This document shows positions 5,756 through 13,334 of a stretch of 19,424 nt of DNA, one piece after another. The translations under genes were made by a program, and so were the position numbers. The notes beneath the pieces were generated by a model. The model was not told the DNA's origin. It searched no databases and saw only the letters and a list, made by a program, of their open reading frames with translations. Position 1 is the stretch's first letter. Each line of letters opens with the position of its first letter. Source of the DNA: Trebonia sp. (GTDB taxonomy: Bacteria; Actinomycetota; Actinomycetes; Streptosporangiales; Streptosporangiaceae); assembly GCA_030038035.1 (NCBI GenBank), contig JASHPP010000357.1, positions 1 to 19,424 of the forward strand. The letters run 5' to 3'.

Positions 5756-8339
5756 GGCCCACGCTCCAGCCGAGCCCTTGCCGGTACAGGCGCCACACGG
5801 TGGCGGCCAGCGCGGCGGCGGTGAGCACAAGCAGCATGAACCAGTTGAACAGCAGTCCACCTGCCGTGTGCGGGTACAGGCCGCTGGTCTGGTGCAGCAG
5901 CTGGGCGTTCAGGCCCGCGATGCCGCCAAGCCCGGACACCGCCCATCTGGCGGGCATGAGCCAGGAGATGAAGCCGATCGCGCCAAGCTGGAACAGCACG
6001 CCGCACAGGACCAGCTGGGTGATGAGCAGGTACGGCACCAGGCTCATCGCCCGGTCGGCGCTCTCCGCCGCGGCCGAGACCAGCAGTCCGAGCGCCATTC
6101 CGCTCAGCGCGCCCAGCCAGAGCGTGACGAAGAACGTCACCATCGAATGCCCGAACGGCCCGCCGGAGGGCAGCCCAAGCGTCAGCCTGACCACCAGGGT
6201 CAGGGTCAGCGCCTGGATCGCCGCCATCACGCCGAGCACGGCGACCTTGGAGGCCAGGTACGCGGGCATGCTGCCGCCCGCGAGGAACTCCCGGCGCCAG
6301 ATCGCCTTCTCCTTCACCAGCTCGCGGACGGCGCCGATCATGCCGAACCACACGGACGCGCACCCGAAGACGAACGTCGCCGCGTTTCCCGTGGGCCAGG
6401 TGAAGCTGCTGGGCACGGCCAGCGCGGTCAGCAGCGCGACCGCGATCCCCTGCAGCAGGCTGAACGCCAGCGCCGGCCGGTCCCGGCTGAGCAGCCGCAC
6501 GTAGCGGCCGGCGAAGATCCTGCCCTGGCTGAGCACCAGGCGGCGCCAGGCCGCGGAGCCGACTGGCGGGGTGGCGCCGCCCAGCCCGCCGTTGCGCCCT
6601 GCTCCGGCCGGCAGGTGACCGGAGGCGGGCGGGCCCGAGCGCGCGGGAAAGACTGGTCCCTGCGCGCCAGGCCGCTGCGCGCTGCGCGTGCGCTGAGCCG
6701 CCTGCGCGGCGCTGTCCGCGGTGTCGACAAGCGCGAAGACGTCGCCAAGCGTCTGCACGCCGAACCAGTCCAGCGCCGCCTGCGGCGCGCCCGCGTAAAT
6801 GACGTTGCCGCCCGGGCCGACCAGGACGAGCGTGTCGCACACGTCGACGTGCGCGATCGCGTGCGTCGTCAGCACCACCGTCCTGCCCTGGTCGGCGAGC
6901 AGCCGCAGCAGCAGCATCATCCGCTTGTCCAGGCCGGGGTCCAGCCCGGATGTCGGCTCGTCGAGGAACAGGATCTGCGGCTCGTTGAGCATCTCGCACG
7001 CTATCGACACGCGTTTGCGCTGACCGCCGCTGAGGGTCTTGACCAGCTGGTTCCGCTGCTCGAGCAGCCCGAGCAGGGACAGCGCGTAGTCCACCCTGAC
7101 GTCCCTGACCGCGGCGGGCGTCCGGTCGCCGAGCCGCAGCCGGGCCTGGTAGTCCAGCGCCTCGTGCACGGTCAGGTCGGCATGCACGATGTCCTCTTGC
7201 GGCACGTATCCCATGAGCGGGGCGTACGCCTGGCGGCAGTCCGCCAGGTCGGTGCCGTTGTACTCGACGTGTCCCGCTGCGGCGGGCTGCTGGCCGGACA
7301 GCAGCCGCATCAGCGTCGTCTTGCCTGCGCCGCTCGGCCCGGCCACCACGATCATGTTCGCCGGGGCAATGTGCAGTGACACCTGGTCGAGCAGCGTCCT
7401 CGCGCCCCGGCCTGCCTTGCCTGCCGGTACCTCGACCCGGGCGTCGCGCACCTGGATGTCGACGCCCCCCACCTGCTCAAGCGGCTCAAGCGCGTACTCG
7501 CCGACGCGGGCGCTATAGGGGCCGACCTGGAGCACGTCACCCAGCCCGGCGCGCACCGCGCCGCGCACGCGCTGCCCGTTGAGGTAGGTGCCCGCGGGCG
7601 TCCCCCGGTCCTCCAGCCAGAGCGCGCCGGACGCGTCCCTGCGGACCGCCAGGTGGCGGGGCTGGATCAGCGGGTGCTCCAGCCGGACTTTGCACCTCGG
7701 GTCGGCGCCGATGAGGTAGGACTCGTCGCGGCCGGGCAGCGCGGCGCGGAGCGCGCCCGCCCGCTGGTCTGCCCGGGCGGCGGTGTCGCTTGGCACCTTG
7801 ACGGTGACGAAGTTCCCCACCCGGTCGGCGAGCCGGAACACGTCGCCTTGCGCTATCGGGGCCTGCCGCACGACCGAGCCGCGCACCATGACCTGCCCCT
7901 GCCCGGCCGGCGCGAGCGACTCGACGGCCCAGCCGCCATCGGCGGGGATGACGCGCGCGTGCAGCGGGGCAAGGAAGGGGGCCGGGATCACCACGTCGGC
8001 CTCGGACGTGGAGCCGAGTGTCGCGCCCGACGGCGGCAGGGTCAGCAGCCTGCGATCACGCCCCCAGGCGAGCTCCAGGCGCAGCGGGCCGGACGGCGGC
8101 TCGCCCTGCCGCGGCATGGCGGCGGCAGCGGGCGGCGCGGCTGCCGCCCTCGGTTCTGCCGCGGCCCACGGCGCAGGCGCGGCAGCGGGCGGCGCGAGGG
8201 ATACCGGCACCGCTTCCGCGGCCGGCACCGGCTGCGGGGCCGCGGACTCCTGGGTCACCGGCCGCTGGCAGCTAAAACAGACGCGATCGCGCGCCCCAAC
8301 TCGTGCGCCACACCATGCACAACGCCGTGGATCACTCAC
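5748..8339 (-). CDS. Zinc-ribbon, double-FHA, ABCG-type ABC exporter (863 aa)
   Basis: Domains in order: zinc ribbon (C7, C10, C21, C24); Ala/Pro linker; FHA-like domain 1 (about 97-182); FHA-like domain 2 (about 207-280); ABC ATPase with Walker A GPSGAGKTT (334-342), signature LSGGQRKRVS, Walker B ILFLDEPTSGLD and an H-loop His in TTHAIAHVD; then an ABC2-type membrane domain with about six helices. This is the layout and length of Mycobacterium tuberculosis Rv1747, an FHA-regulated exporter of cell-envelope glycolipids, with an added zinc ribbon. Both FHA domains lack the usual Arg and Ser that hold phosphothreonine (LGSTSEAD / APLHA and IGADPRCK / QPRHL). GTG at 8339 is preferred since GGGGTGGGG lies just before it and the ribbon follows at once; an ATG at 8384 would add 15 residues. 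It is the first gene of a likely operon with the Hsp70 and J-like genes. The substrate is unknown. Confidence 0.88.
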   Translation of the reverse strand: MSDPRRCAWCGARVGARDRVCFSCQRPVTQESAAPQPVPAAEAVPVSLAPPAAAPAPWAAAEPRAAAAPPAAAAMPRQGEPPSGPLRLELAWGRDRRLLTLPPSGATLGSTSEADVVIPAPFLAPLHARVIPADGGWAVESLAPAGQGQVMVRGSVVRQAPIAQGDVFRLADRVGNFVTVKVPSDTAARADQRAGALRAALPGRDESYLIGADPRCKVRLEHPLIQPRHLAVRRDASGALWLEDRGTPAGTYLNGQRVRGAVRAGLGDVLQVGPYSARVGEYALEPLEQVGGVDIQVRDARVEVPAGKAGRGARTLLDQVSLHIAPANMIVVAGPSGAGKTTLMRLLSGQQPAAAGHVEYNGTDLADCRQAYAPLMGYVPQEDIVHADLTVHEALDYQARLRLGDRTPAAVRDVRVDYALSLLGLLEQRNQLVKTLSGGQRKRVSIACEMLNEPQILFLDEPTSGLDPGLDKRMMLLLRLLADQGRTVVLTTHAIAHVDVCDTLVLVGPGGNVIYAGAPQAALDWFGVQTLGDVFALVDTADSAAQAAQRTRSAQRPGAQGPVFPARSGPPASGHLPAGAGRNGGLGGATPPVGSAAWRRLVLSQGRIFAGRYVRLLSRDRPALAFSLLQGIAVALLTALAVPSSFTWPTGNAATFVFGCASVWFGMIGAVRELVKEKAIWRREFLAGGSMPAYLASKVAVLGVMAAIQALTLTLVVRLTLGLPSGGPFGHSMVTFFVTLWLGALSGMALGLLVSAAAESADRAMSLVPYLLITQLVLCGVLFQLGAIGFISWLMPARWAVSGLGGIAGLNAQLLHQTSGLYPHTAGGLLFNWFMLLVLTAAALAATVWRLYRQGLGWSVGRG

Positions 8340-8571
8340 ATCCCCACCCCGGATCACGTTCCGCGCCGCAGCGCCTATTCGCATAAAAGCGGGACGCGGC
8401 AGAACATGATTTGTAGCACAGTGGCACGCATTATGGCATGAAAGATCCCTCTATCCCAGCGCGGGCTGGGCGCAAGGTTGCGCTCGTTTTGTGCTCAGCC
8501 GAGCGTCCGGCCGGGGGCGTCCTGTGCCGATCGCTGTTTCCCCGGCAGCGGCGGCGGCTGATGATGACCTC

Positions 8572-9393
8572 ATGACGACTGTGACGTTGCCCGAGGTACA
8601 CAAGACCGGCGGGCTGATCGGCGCCGAGCTCCGCGGGCTCGACCTGACCCGGGAATACCCGGACGAGACGTACGAGGCGATCGGGCAGGCGTGGGCCGAG
8701 CACGGCGTCATCTTCTTCCGCGACCAGTTCCTCGACGAGGAGCAGCGGGAGCGGTTCGCGTCGCGGTTCGGCGAAATCCGGGTCAGGCAGGAGCTGCGCA
8801 AGGAACCGGAGCAGACGCGGGCCATCGGCGAGGGCTGGCACACGGACATGACGTGCTTCGACGAGCCGCCGAAGGCCACGATCCTGTTCGCGCAGGAGAT
8901 CCCGCCCTATGGCGGCGACACCCAGTGGGCAGGGATGGGACCGGCGTTCGAGGCGCTGTCCCCTGGCCTGCAGGCGACCCTGCTCGGGCTGTGGGCGATT
9001 CACTCGAACGTGCGCAAGCTCGGCCTGAGCTACGCGCAGACCGATCCGCCTGAGCCGTCGATCGCGGAATACGACGCGGCCGAGGGGCCGCTGCACCCGG
9101 TCGTCAGGCTCATCCCTGAGACGGGCCGGAGGGTGCTGTACGTGAACCCGGAGTTCACGATGCGGTTCGAGGGCTGGACCAGGCGCGAGTCGCTGCCGCT
9201 GCTGCGGTACCTGTTCGAGTCCGGCGTGCGGCCGGAGTTCGTGACCCGGTTCAACTGGGCGCCAGGGTCGATCGCGTTCTGGGACAACCGCCAGGTGTGG
9301 CACTTCGCCGTGAACGACTACCAGGGCCAGCGCCGGGTCATGCACCGCATCCTGCTAGCGGGCTCCAAGCCGCTCCCCGCCGGGCCGCTGTAA
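8572..9393 (+). CDS. TauD/TfdA-family Fe(II)/2-oxoglutarate dioxygenase (273 aa)
   Basis: The fold and metal site match the TauD family: the HxD motif is in WHTDMTCFDEPP (H90, D92), the distal His is H244 in QVWHFAVNDY, and the 2-oxoglutarate Arg is R255 in QRRVMHR. The spacings are those of E. coli taurine dioxygenase (283 aa, H99/D101/H255/R266). It would couple oxidation of an organic substrate to decarboxylation of 2-oxoglutarate in the cytosol. The substrate (sulfonate, aryloxyalkanoate, sulfate ester or another) cannot be told: no sulfonate transporter or desulfonation partner is adjacent. The ATG at 8572 starts the conserved domain; an in-frame ATG at 8491 would add 27 low-complexity residues. 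No strong ribosome-binding site is visible. The gene is transcribed divergently from the ABC exporter. Confidence 0.9.
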   Translation: MTTVTLPEVHKTGGLIGAELRGLDLTREYPDETYEAIGQAWAEHGVIFFRDQFLDEEQRERFASRFGEIRVRQELRKEPEQTRAIGEGWHTDMTCFDEPPKATILFAQEIPPYGGDTQWAGMGPAFEALSPGLQATLLGLWAIHSNVRKLGLSYAQTDPPEPSIAEYDAAEGPLHPVVRLIPETGRRVLYVNPEFTMRFEGWTRRESLPLLRYLFESGVRPEFVTRFNWAPGSIAFWDNRQVWHFAVNDYQGQRRVMHRILLAGSKPLPAGPL

Positions 9394-9616
9394 GCGGATT
9401 CCGGCATACCGGGCATATCGCATCGCCGGGCGGCGACCGGCAGGCACACTCGCCGCCGAGCTCACCCGGCCCGCCCCGCCCGGCCACGCCATCCACTGGC
9501 GTGCTTGCCGGCCTGCTGCTCGGGTACTGCCGCGCCCGTGGCCTTTCCCATGGCCGCATAGTTTGCATGCCCGCGGGTGCGTGAGCTGGGCAGACTTGGT
9601 TCAGGCAAAGAAACAG

Positions 9617-9642
9617 CAGGTCAGGGGCTAGGCGGCGACCTG
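9617..9642 (+). other. Perfect 6-bp stem in the leader of the MFS gene
   Basis: CAGGTC (9617-9622) and GACCTG (9637-9642) pair perfectly across a 14-nt loop, ending 22 nt before the MFS start codon. The rest of the 9394-9664 gap shows no convincing gene. The stem could be regulatory or chance in GC-rich DNA. Confidence 0.3.
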
Positions 9643-9664
9643 GACCTCAGTATCCTCCTTAGCG

Positions 9665-11035
9665 ATGGAAACTTTCGAGGGCTCCCCGCCTGGAGAGACT
9701 GGGGGTCCCGCGCAGGCGGGCCCGGACGTGCCCTCCGAGCACCGCAAGCACGGGCTGGCAATGCTGGCGGTGCTCGGCGCGCTGTCCGCGTTCGGGCCGC
9801 TCGCCATGGACATGTACCTGCCGTCCACGCCGACGATCGCCGCCGCCCTGCACGCCGGGCAGTCCCTGGTGCAGCTCACCCTGTCCGGCTGCCTGGCCGG
9901 CCTGGCCGTCGGGCAGCTGGTGGCCGGCCCGCTCAGCGACGGCATGGGCCGCCGCCGCCCGCTGCTCGCCGGGCTGGTGGCGTTCACGGCGTTCTCTGTC
10001 GCCTGCGCGCTGGCGCCGGACATCGGCTCGCTGATCGCGTTCCGCTTCCTGCAGGGCATGGCGGGCGCGGCCGGGGTCGTGCTCAGCCTTGCCATGGTCA
10101 GGGACATGTACGAGGGCACAGAACTTGCCCGCGTCCTCGGGTCGCTGACGCTGGTCTTCGGGCTGGCGCCGGTGCTCGCGCCCGTGATCGGCGGGCAGAT
10201 CCTGCGGTTCACCAGCTGGCGCGGGGTGTTCGGCGTGCTCGCCGCGATTGGCCTCGCGCTGCTCGCCGCCAGCTGGTTCCTGCCGGAGACCCTGCCGCCG
10301 GACCGGCGCACCCCGCCCCGGTTCCGCCAGCTCCTGGCGGACTCGCGGACGCTGGCGCGGGACCGGCGCTACGCCGGCAACACCGCCGCCGTCGCGTTCG
10401 GCACCGCCGCGCTGATCACCTACATCTCCTCGCTGCCGTTCATCGTCGAGGACGCGTACAAGCAGTCCCCGCAGCTGTTCAGCCTGTTCTTCATGATCAA
10501 CGCGATCGGCCTGACCTCGATGGCGCAGCTCGGCGCCAGGCTTGTCCGCCGCCATCCGGTGAGCCGGCTTGCCCGCGCGTCGCTGGTCGTCCAGGTGGCA
10601 GGCGCGCTCGCCTTCCTCGCCGTCGCGCTCACCGGGCATCCGCCGCTGGCGGCGCTGCTCGTCCCGCTGTTCGTCTACGTGGCGTCGTTCGGCATGCTGC
10701 GCCCGAACGCGACCGCGCTGGCCCTGGCCGGGCACTCCTCGATCGCGGGCACGGCGTCGGCCTGGCTGGGCGCGCTGCCGTTCCTGCTCGGCGCGCTGCT
10801 CGCGCCGCTGGCCGGGCTTGGCGGCCAGGGCGCCGCCGCGGCGGCCGGCATCGTGATCGGGACGCTGTGCGTGGCGGCGCTCGCCAGCCAGGTCCTGATC
10901 ACCAGGGGAGTGGACTTAACCGCGGGACAGGCGCCACGCCTCGTTCGGAATAAAAAAATCCTCCGGCCCCATCCGACGGCCCGTGCGGGCGGGCGGGAAG
11001 CGGGCGATATCGGCACATCTGGCAGGATGGGCTGA
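9665..11035 (+). CDS. MFS drug-resistance transporter, Bcr/CflA type (456 aa)
   Basis: A 12-helix major facilitator follows a hydrophilic N-terminus of about 30 residues. Helix 1 carries the DHA1 signature FGPLAMDMYLPSTPTIA typical of Bcr/CflA transporters, and loop 2-3 has motif A (GPLSDGMGRRRPLL). Motif C-like glycines lie in LTLVFGLAPVLAPVIGG. Proton-driven efflux of a small toxic molecule across the cytoplasmic membrane is the family role; the substrate is unknown. The last 45 residues, after the final helix, are an unusual basic tail. The ATG at 9665 has no Shine-Dalgarno sequence and is instead preceded by CCTCCTT. TATCCT lies 8 nt before the ATG, so the message might be leaderless. The stop is followed after 1 nt by the next gene's ATG, so the two are probably one operon. 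Confidence 0.88.
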   Translation: METFEGSPPGETGGPAQAGPDVPSEHRKHGLAMLAVLGALSAFGPLAMDMYLPSTPTIAAALHAGQSLVQLTLSGCLAGLAVGQLVAGPLSDGMGRRRPLLAGLVAFTAFSVACALAPDIGSLIAFRFLQGMAGAAGVVLSLAMVRDMYEGTELARVLGSLTLVFGLAPVLAPVIGGQILRFTSWRGVFGVLAAIGLALLAASWFLPETLPPDRRTPPRFRQLLADSRTLARDRRYAGNTAAVAFGTAALITYISSLPFIVEDAYKQSPQLFSLFFMINAIGLTSMAQLGARLVRRHPVSRLARASLVVQVAGALAFLAVALTGHPPLAALLVPLFVYVASFGMLRPNATALALAGHSSIAGTASAWLGALPFLLGALLAPLAGLGGQGAAAAAGIVIGTLCVAALASQVLITRGVDLTAGQAPRLVRNKKILRPHPTARAGGREAGDIGTSGRMG

Positions 11036-11036
11036 C

Positions 11037-12410
11037 ATGGGTGCCGACCAAGTCGATGCGCTGGTGATCTTCGGCGCTACCGGTGATCTCGCGAAGCTCG
11101 AGACGTTCCCGGCCCTGGTGGGGCTGGTCGACAGGGGCGTGCTCGCCGTGCCGGTGATCGGAGTCGCCAGGAGCGGCTGGGGGCTGCCGCAGTTCCGCGA
11201 TTACGCGACGGCCTCGCTGACGCTGAACAGCATGGACCCGGCCAGCCCGGCCGCTGTCAAGATGCTCGACCTGCTGCGCTACGTCGACGGGGACCTGGGC
11301 GACCCGGCGACGTACGCGGCGATGTCGGCCGAGCTCGGCTCCGCGAAGCGGGTCTTGTACTACCTGGAGGTGCCGCCACCGCTGTTCGGGCGGATCGCGG
11401 CGGGCATCTCCGCCGCCGGGCGCGCCGACGGCTGCCGGGTGATGGTGGAAAAGCCGTTCGGCGACGACCTGGCGAGCGCGCGGGCCCTGAACCAGACCAT
11501 GCACGAGTACTTCCCCGAGGAGGCGATCTACCGCGTGGACCACTGGCTCGGCCTGGACCCGGTGGAAAGCCTGATGTTCGCCCGCTTCGCGAACTCGGTC
11601 ATCGAGCCGGTGCTGAACCGCAACTACGTGCGGTCCATCCAGATCACGATGGCGGAGGCGTTCGACGTCGCGGACCGGGGCAGCTTCTACGACAGGACGG
11701 GCGCGATCAAGGACGTGGTGCAGAACCACATGCTCCAGGTGCTCGCGACCGTGCTGGCCGACCCGCCCGACGGGACCGGGCTCGACTCGTGGATCACCGC
11801 CAAGTCGCAGCTGATCGGCGCGCTGGGGCCGCTTGGCCCGGCCGACGTGGTGAAGGGACAGTACGATGGGTACCTGTCCGTCGCGGGGGTGGCTCCCGGC
11901 TCGACGACCGAGACGTTCGTGGCGGTCCGGCTCGCCGCCGACTCCTGGCGCTGGTCGGGGGTGCCGATACTGATCCGGGCGGGCAAGTGCCTGCCGGTGA
12001 CCGCCACCGAGGTGAGCATCGGGTTCCGGCGGCCGCCGCACGACGCGTTCGGCCTCGGCGGCCACGCGGCAGGCAACGGGCTGCGGTTCCGCATCTATCC
12101 GGAGAACCACGCCGTGCTGACCCTGGTCGGCAAGAAGCCGGGCGCGGGCTGGGAACCGGAGGTGCAGGAGCTCACGTTCGCCGAGCATCCCGGCGCCGAC
12201 ATGCGCCCGTACGACCGGCTGATCGGCGCGGCGCTTGGCGGCGAACGGTGGCTGTTCGCTCAGCAGGACACGGTGGAGGCCTGCTGGCGGGTCGTCGATC
12301 CCGTGCTCGGCGACGTGGGACCTGTGGTCTCCTACCCCCGCGGCAGCTGGGGCCCGGACGCGACCTCGCTGCTGGCCGACGGCGACACCTGGTACGACCC
12401 GCGCGCCTGA
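11037..12410 (+). CDS. Glucose-6-phosphate dehydrogenase homologue with active-site Lys replaced by Leu (457 aa)
   Basis: The protein aligns along the whole Zwf family: NADP loop FGATGDLAK (12-20, K20 kept), EKPFG (138-142, K139 kept), the active-site segment, and the catalytic His region KDVVQNHMLQ (H231). Family members oxidise glucose 6-phosphate at C1 with NAD(P)+ to give the 6-phosphogluconolactone. Here the signature DHYLGK reads DHWLGL: Asp168 and His169 are kept, but the lysine that binds the sugar phosphate (K182 in the Leuconostoc enzyme) is Leu173. At 457 residues it is shorter than many Zwf proteins (about 485-510). The ATG at 11037 is 1 nt after the MFS stop, with AGGATGG upstream. 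No opcA, tal, tkt or gnd lies nearby, so this is probably a paralogue with a changed substrate. Confidence 0.88.
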   Translation: MGADQVDALVIFGATGDLAKLETFPALVGLVDRGVLAVPVIGVARSGWGLPQFRDYATASLTLNSMDPASPAAVKMLDLLRYVDGDLGDPATYAAMSAELGSAKRVLYYLEVPPPLFGRIAAGISAAGRADGCRVMVEKPFGDDLASARALNQTMHEYFPEEAIYRVDHWLGLDPVESLMFARFANSVIEPVLNRNYVRSIQITMAEAFDVADRGSFYDRTGAIKDVVQNHMLQVLATVLADPPDGTGLDSWITAKSQLIGALGPLGPADVVKGQYDGYLSVAGVAPGSTTETFVAVRLAADSWRWSGVPILIRAGKCLPVTATEVSIGFRRPPHDAFGLGGHAAGNGLRFRIYPENHAVLTLVGKKPGAGWEPEVQELTFAEHPGADMRPYDRLIGAALGGERWLFAQQDTVEACWRVVDPVLGDVGPVVSYPRGSWGPDATSLLADGDTWYDPRA

Positions 12411-12452
12411 CCGGTCGCGTCGCTGGCGCCTTGCCCCGCCGGACCGGCTGAC

Positions 12453-12472
12453 CCGATCGGTTAAACGATCGG
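12453..12472. terminator. Possible bidirectional terminator hairpin between convergent genes
   Basis: CCGATCG (12453-12459) and CGATCGG (12466-12472) form a perfect 7-bp stem with a 6-nt loop GTTAAA. It lies between the convergent ends of the Zwf homologue and the nitrile hydratase alpha gene. There is no clear U-tract, which is common for actinobacterial terminators. Confidence 0.4.
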
Positions 12473-12491
12473 TTAGGCCATCGGTTAGGCC
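12456..12491 (-). repeat. Three 12-nt repeats, each with an in-frame stop
   Basis: ATCGGTTA occurs at 12456, 12468 and 12480, exactly 12 nt apart; the last two units are identical over 12 nt. On the minus strand each copy gives TAA in the frame of the nitrile hydratase alpha gene, so its own stop (12485-12487) is followed by two more stops at four-codon steps. Confidence 0.75.
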
Positions 12492-13087
12492 AGGGCCGTG
12501 CCGATCAGGCCCTTCAGCGTCACCAGCTCCGCCAGTTCGGCGGCGGTCATCCCGTCCGTCCCCGCGGGGCGGACCGGCAGCACCATGTACCGGGCCTCGG
12601 ACGTGGAGTCCCACACCGAGATCCGCACGCCCGCGGGCAGCGTCACGCCGAATTCGGCGAGCACCGCGTGCGGTTCCCGCACCGTCCGCGACCGGTAGGC
12701 GAAACTCTTGTACCATCCGGGCGACGGCCCGAGCAGCGAGACGGGATAGCAGGAGCACAGCGTGCACACGATCACGTTGTGCGTCTGCGGCGTGTTCGCC
12801 ACGACCCGCAGCCGGTACCCGAGCTCCGTGAACCCGAGCACGGCGGCTGCGGCGTTCCCGTCGCTGAGCAGCAGCTCGCGGTAGGCAGGATCGGTCCACG
12901 CGCGGGCCGCCATCCTCGCCCCGTTGACCGGCGAGGCGCTGTCGTACAGTCTGGCGAGGAAGGCGTCGATCTCCTCGTCGCTGGCTAGCCCCGCCGCGAT
13001 GAGCCGCTCCTCCAGCCGCCGCACCCGGGCCGCGACAGGCAGGTCGTGGTGGTCCGCATCGCCGTGGACGTGGTCATGCTCGCTCAA
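12485..13087 (-). CDS. nthA: Nitrile hydratase alpha subunit, cobalt-type (200 aa)
   Basis: This is the metal-carrying subunit of an enzyme that hydrates nitriles to amides. The metal claw VCTLCSCYP is intact (C108, C111, S112, C113), and Thr at 109 is the cobalt-type residue (iron-type enzymes have Ser). Other family landmarks are PVNGARMAARAW, GPSPGWYKSFAYRSR, EFGVTLPAGVRISVWDST and RYMVLPVRPAGT. The length matches nitrile hydratase alpha (about 200-210) better than thiocyanate hydrolase gamma (about 240). The start is TTG at 13087: GGGAG lies 7 nt before it and no ATG or GTG near the domain start is in frame. It overlaps the upstream gene by 14 nt. A His/Asp-rich stretch (HDHVHGDADHHD) follows the start, as in some related proteins. 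No dedicated activator or cobalt transporter gene is next to it. Confidence 0.92.
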   Translation of the reverse strand: MSEHDHVHGDADHHDLPVAARVRRLEERLIAAGLASDEEIDAFLARLYDSASPVNGARMAARAWTDPAYRELLLSDGNAAAAVLGFTELGYRLRVVANTPQTHNVIVCTLCSCYPVSLLGPSPGWYKSFAYRSRTVREPHAVLAEFGVTLPAGVRISVWDSTSEARYMVLPVRPAGTDGMTAAELAELVTLKGLIGTALA

Positions 13088-13334
13088 GGTAGGACTCCCA
13101 CAGGTCCACGGTGACCGTGTGGTCCCCGCTGCCGAACAGGTCCGCGGCCGCGAAGCGCACCGCATAGCACGTCTCCGTTGCCGCCCGGCCGGCCACCGAA
13201 GAGTCCGGCAGCACCCATTCGCCAAGCAGCGCGACGACCTCCCCCGGCTGTCCGCGCACGTACCGCGGCAGCCGGGTGTGCTGGTCCGGGTCCCCCGCCC
13301 GCGCGCGGACCCGGTCGCCGACGGCGTAGCTCAT
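13074..13334 (-). CDS. Nitrile hydratase beta subunit, C-terminal half (86 aa, separate polypeptide)
   Basis: The whole protein corresponds to the C-terminal SH3-like barrel of nitrile hydratase beta: VGDRVRAR near the start, HTRLPRYVRGQPGEVVAL, YAVRFAAADLFG and TVTVDLWESYLE at the end. In classical enzymes this is fused behind the helical N-terminal half in one chain of about 220-230 residues. Here it has its own ATG, overlapping the stop of the preceding gene (ATGA). The matching case is the alpha subunit of thiocyanate hydrolase or a small subunit of the three-subunit toyocamycin nitrile hydratase. It should help form the active-site pocket against the alpha subunit. Confidence 0.9.
   Translation of the reverse strand: MSYAVGDRVRARAGDPDQHTRLPRYVRGQPGEVVALLGEWVLPDSSVAGRAATETCYAVRFAAADLFGSGDHTVTVDLWESYLERA

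Noticed and set aside
3320..5824. 834-codon open frame on the plus strand, opposite the Hsp70 and J-like genes
   Set aside because: Arg/Gly/His-rich product with no recognisable motif; it is the mirror of clear minus-strand genes in GC-rich DNA.
5631..7379. 582-codon plus-strand frame opposite the ABC exporter
   Set aside because: Low-complexity basic product, while the minus strand encodes intact Walker A, signature and Walker B motifs.
8400..8460. CATAAT on the minus strand as a -10 box for the exporter operon
   Set aside because: No acceptable -35 at 16-18 nt; only TGGGAT is found.
8431..9345. 304-codon minus-strand frame opposite the dioxygenase
   Set aside because: The plus strand encodes a full TauD metal site; the antisense product has no motif.
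10899..12899. 666-codon minus-strand frame opposite the Zwf homologue
   Set aside because: No domain similarity; it spans two real genes on different strands and has biased Arg/Pro/His composition.
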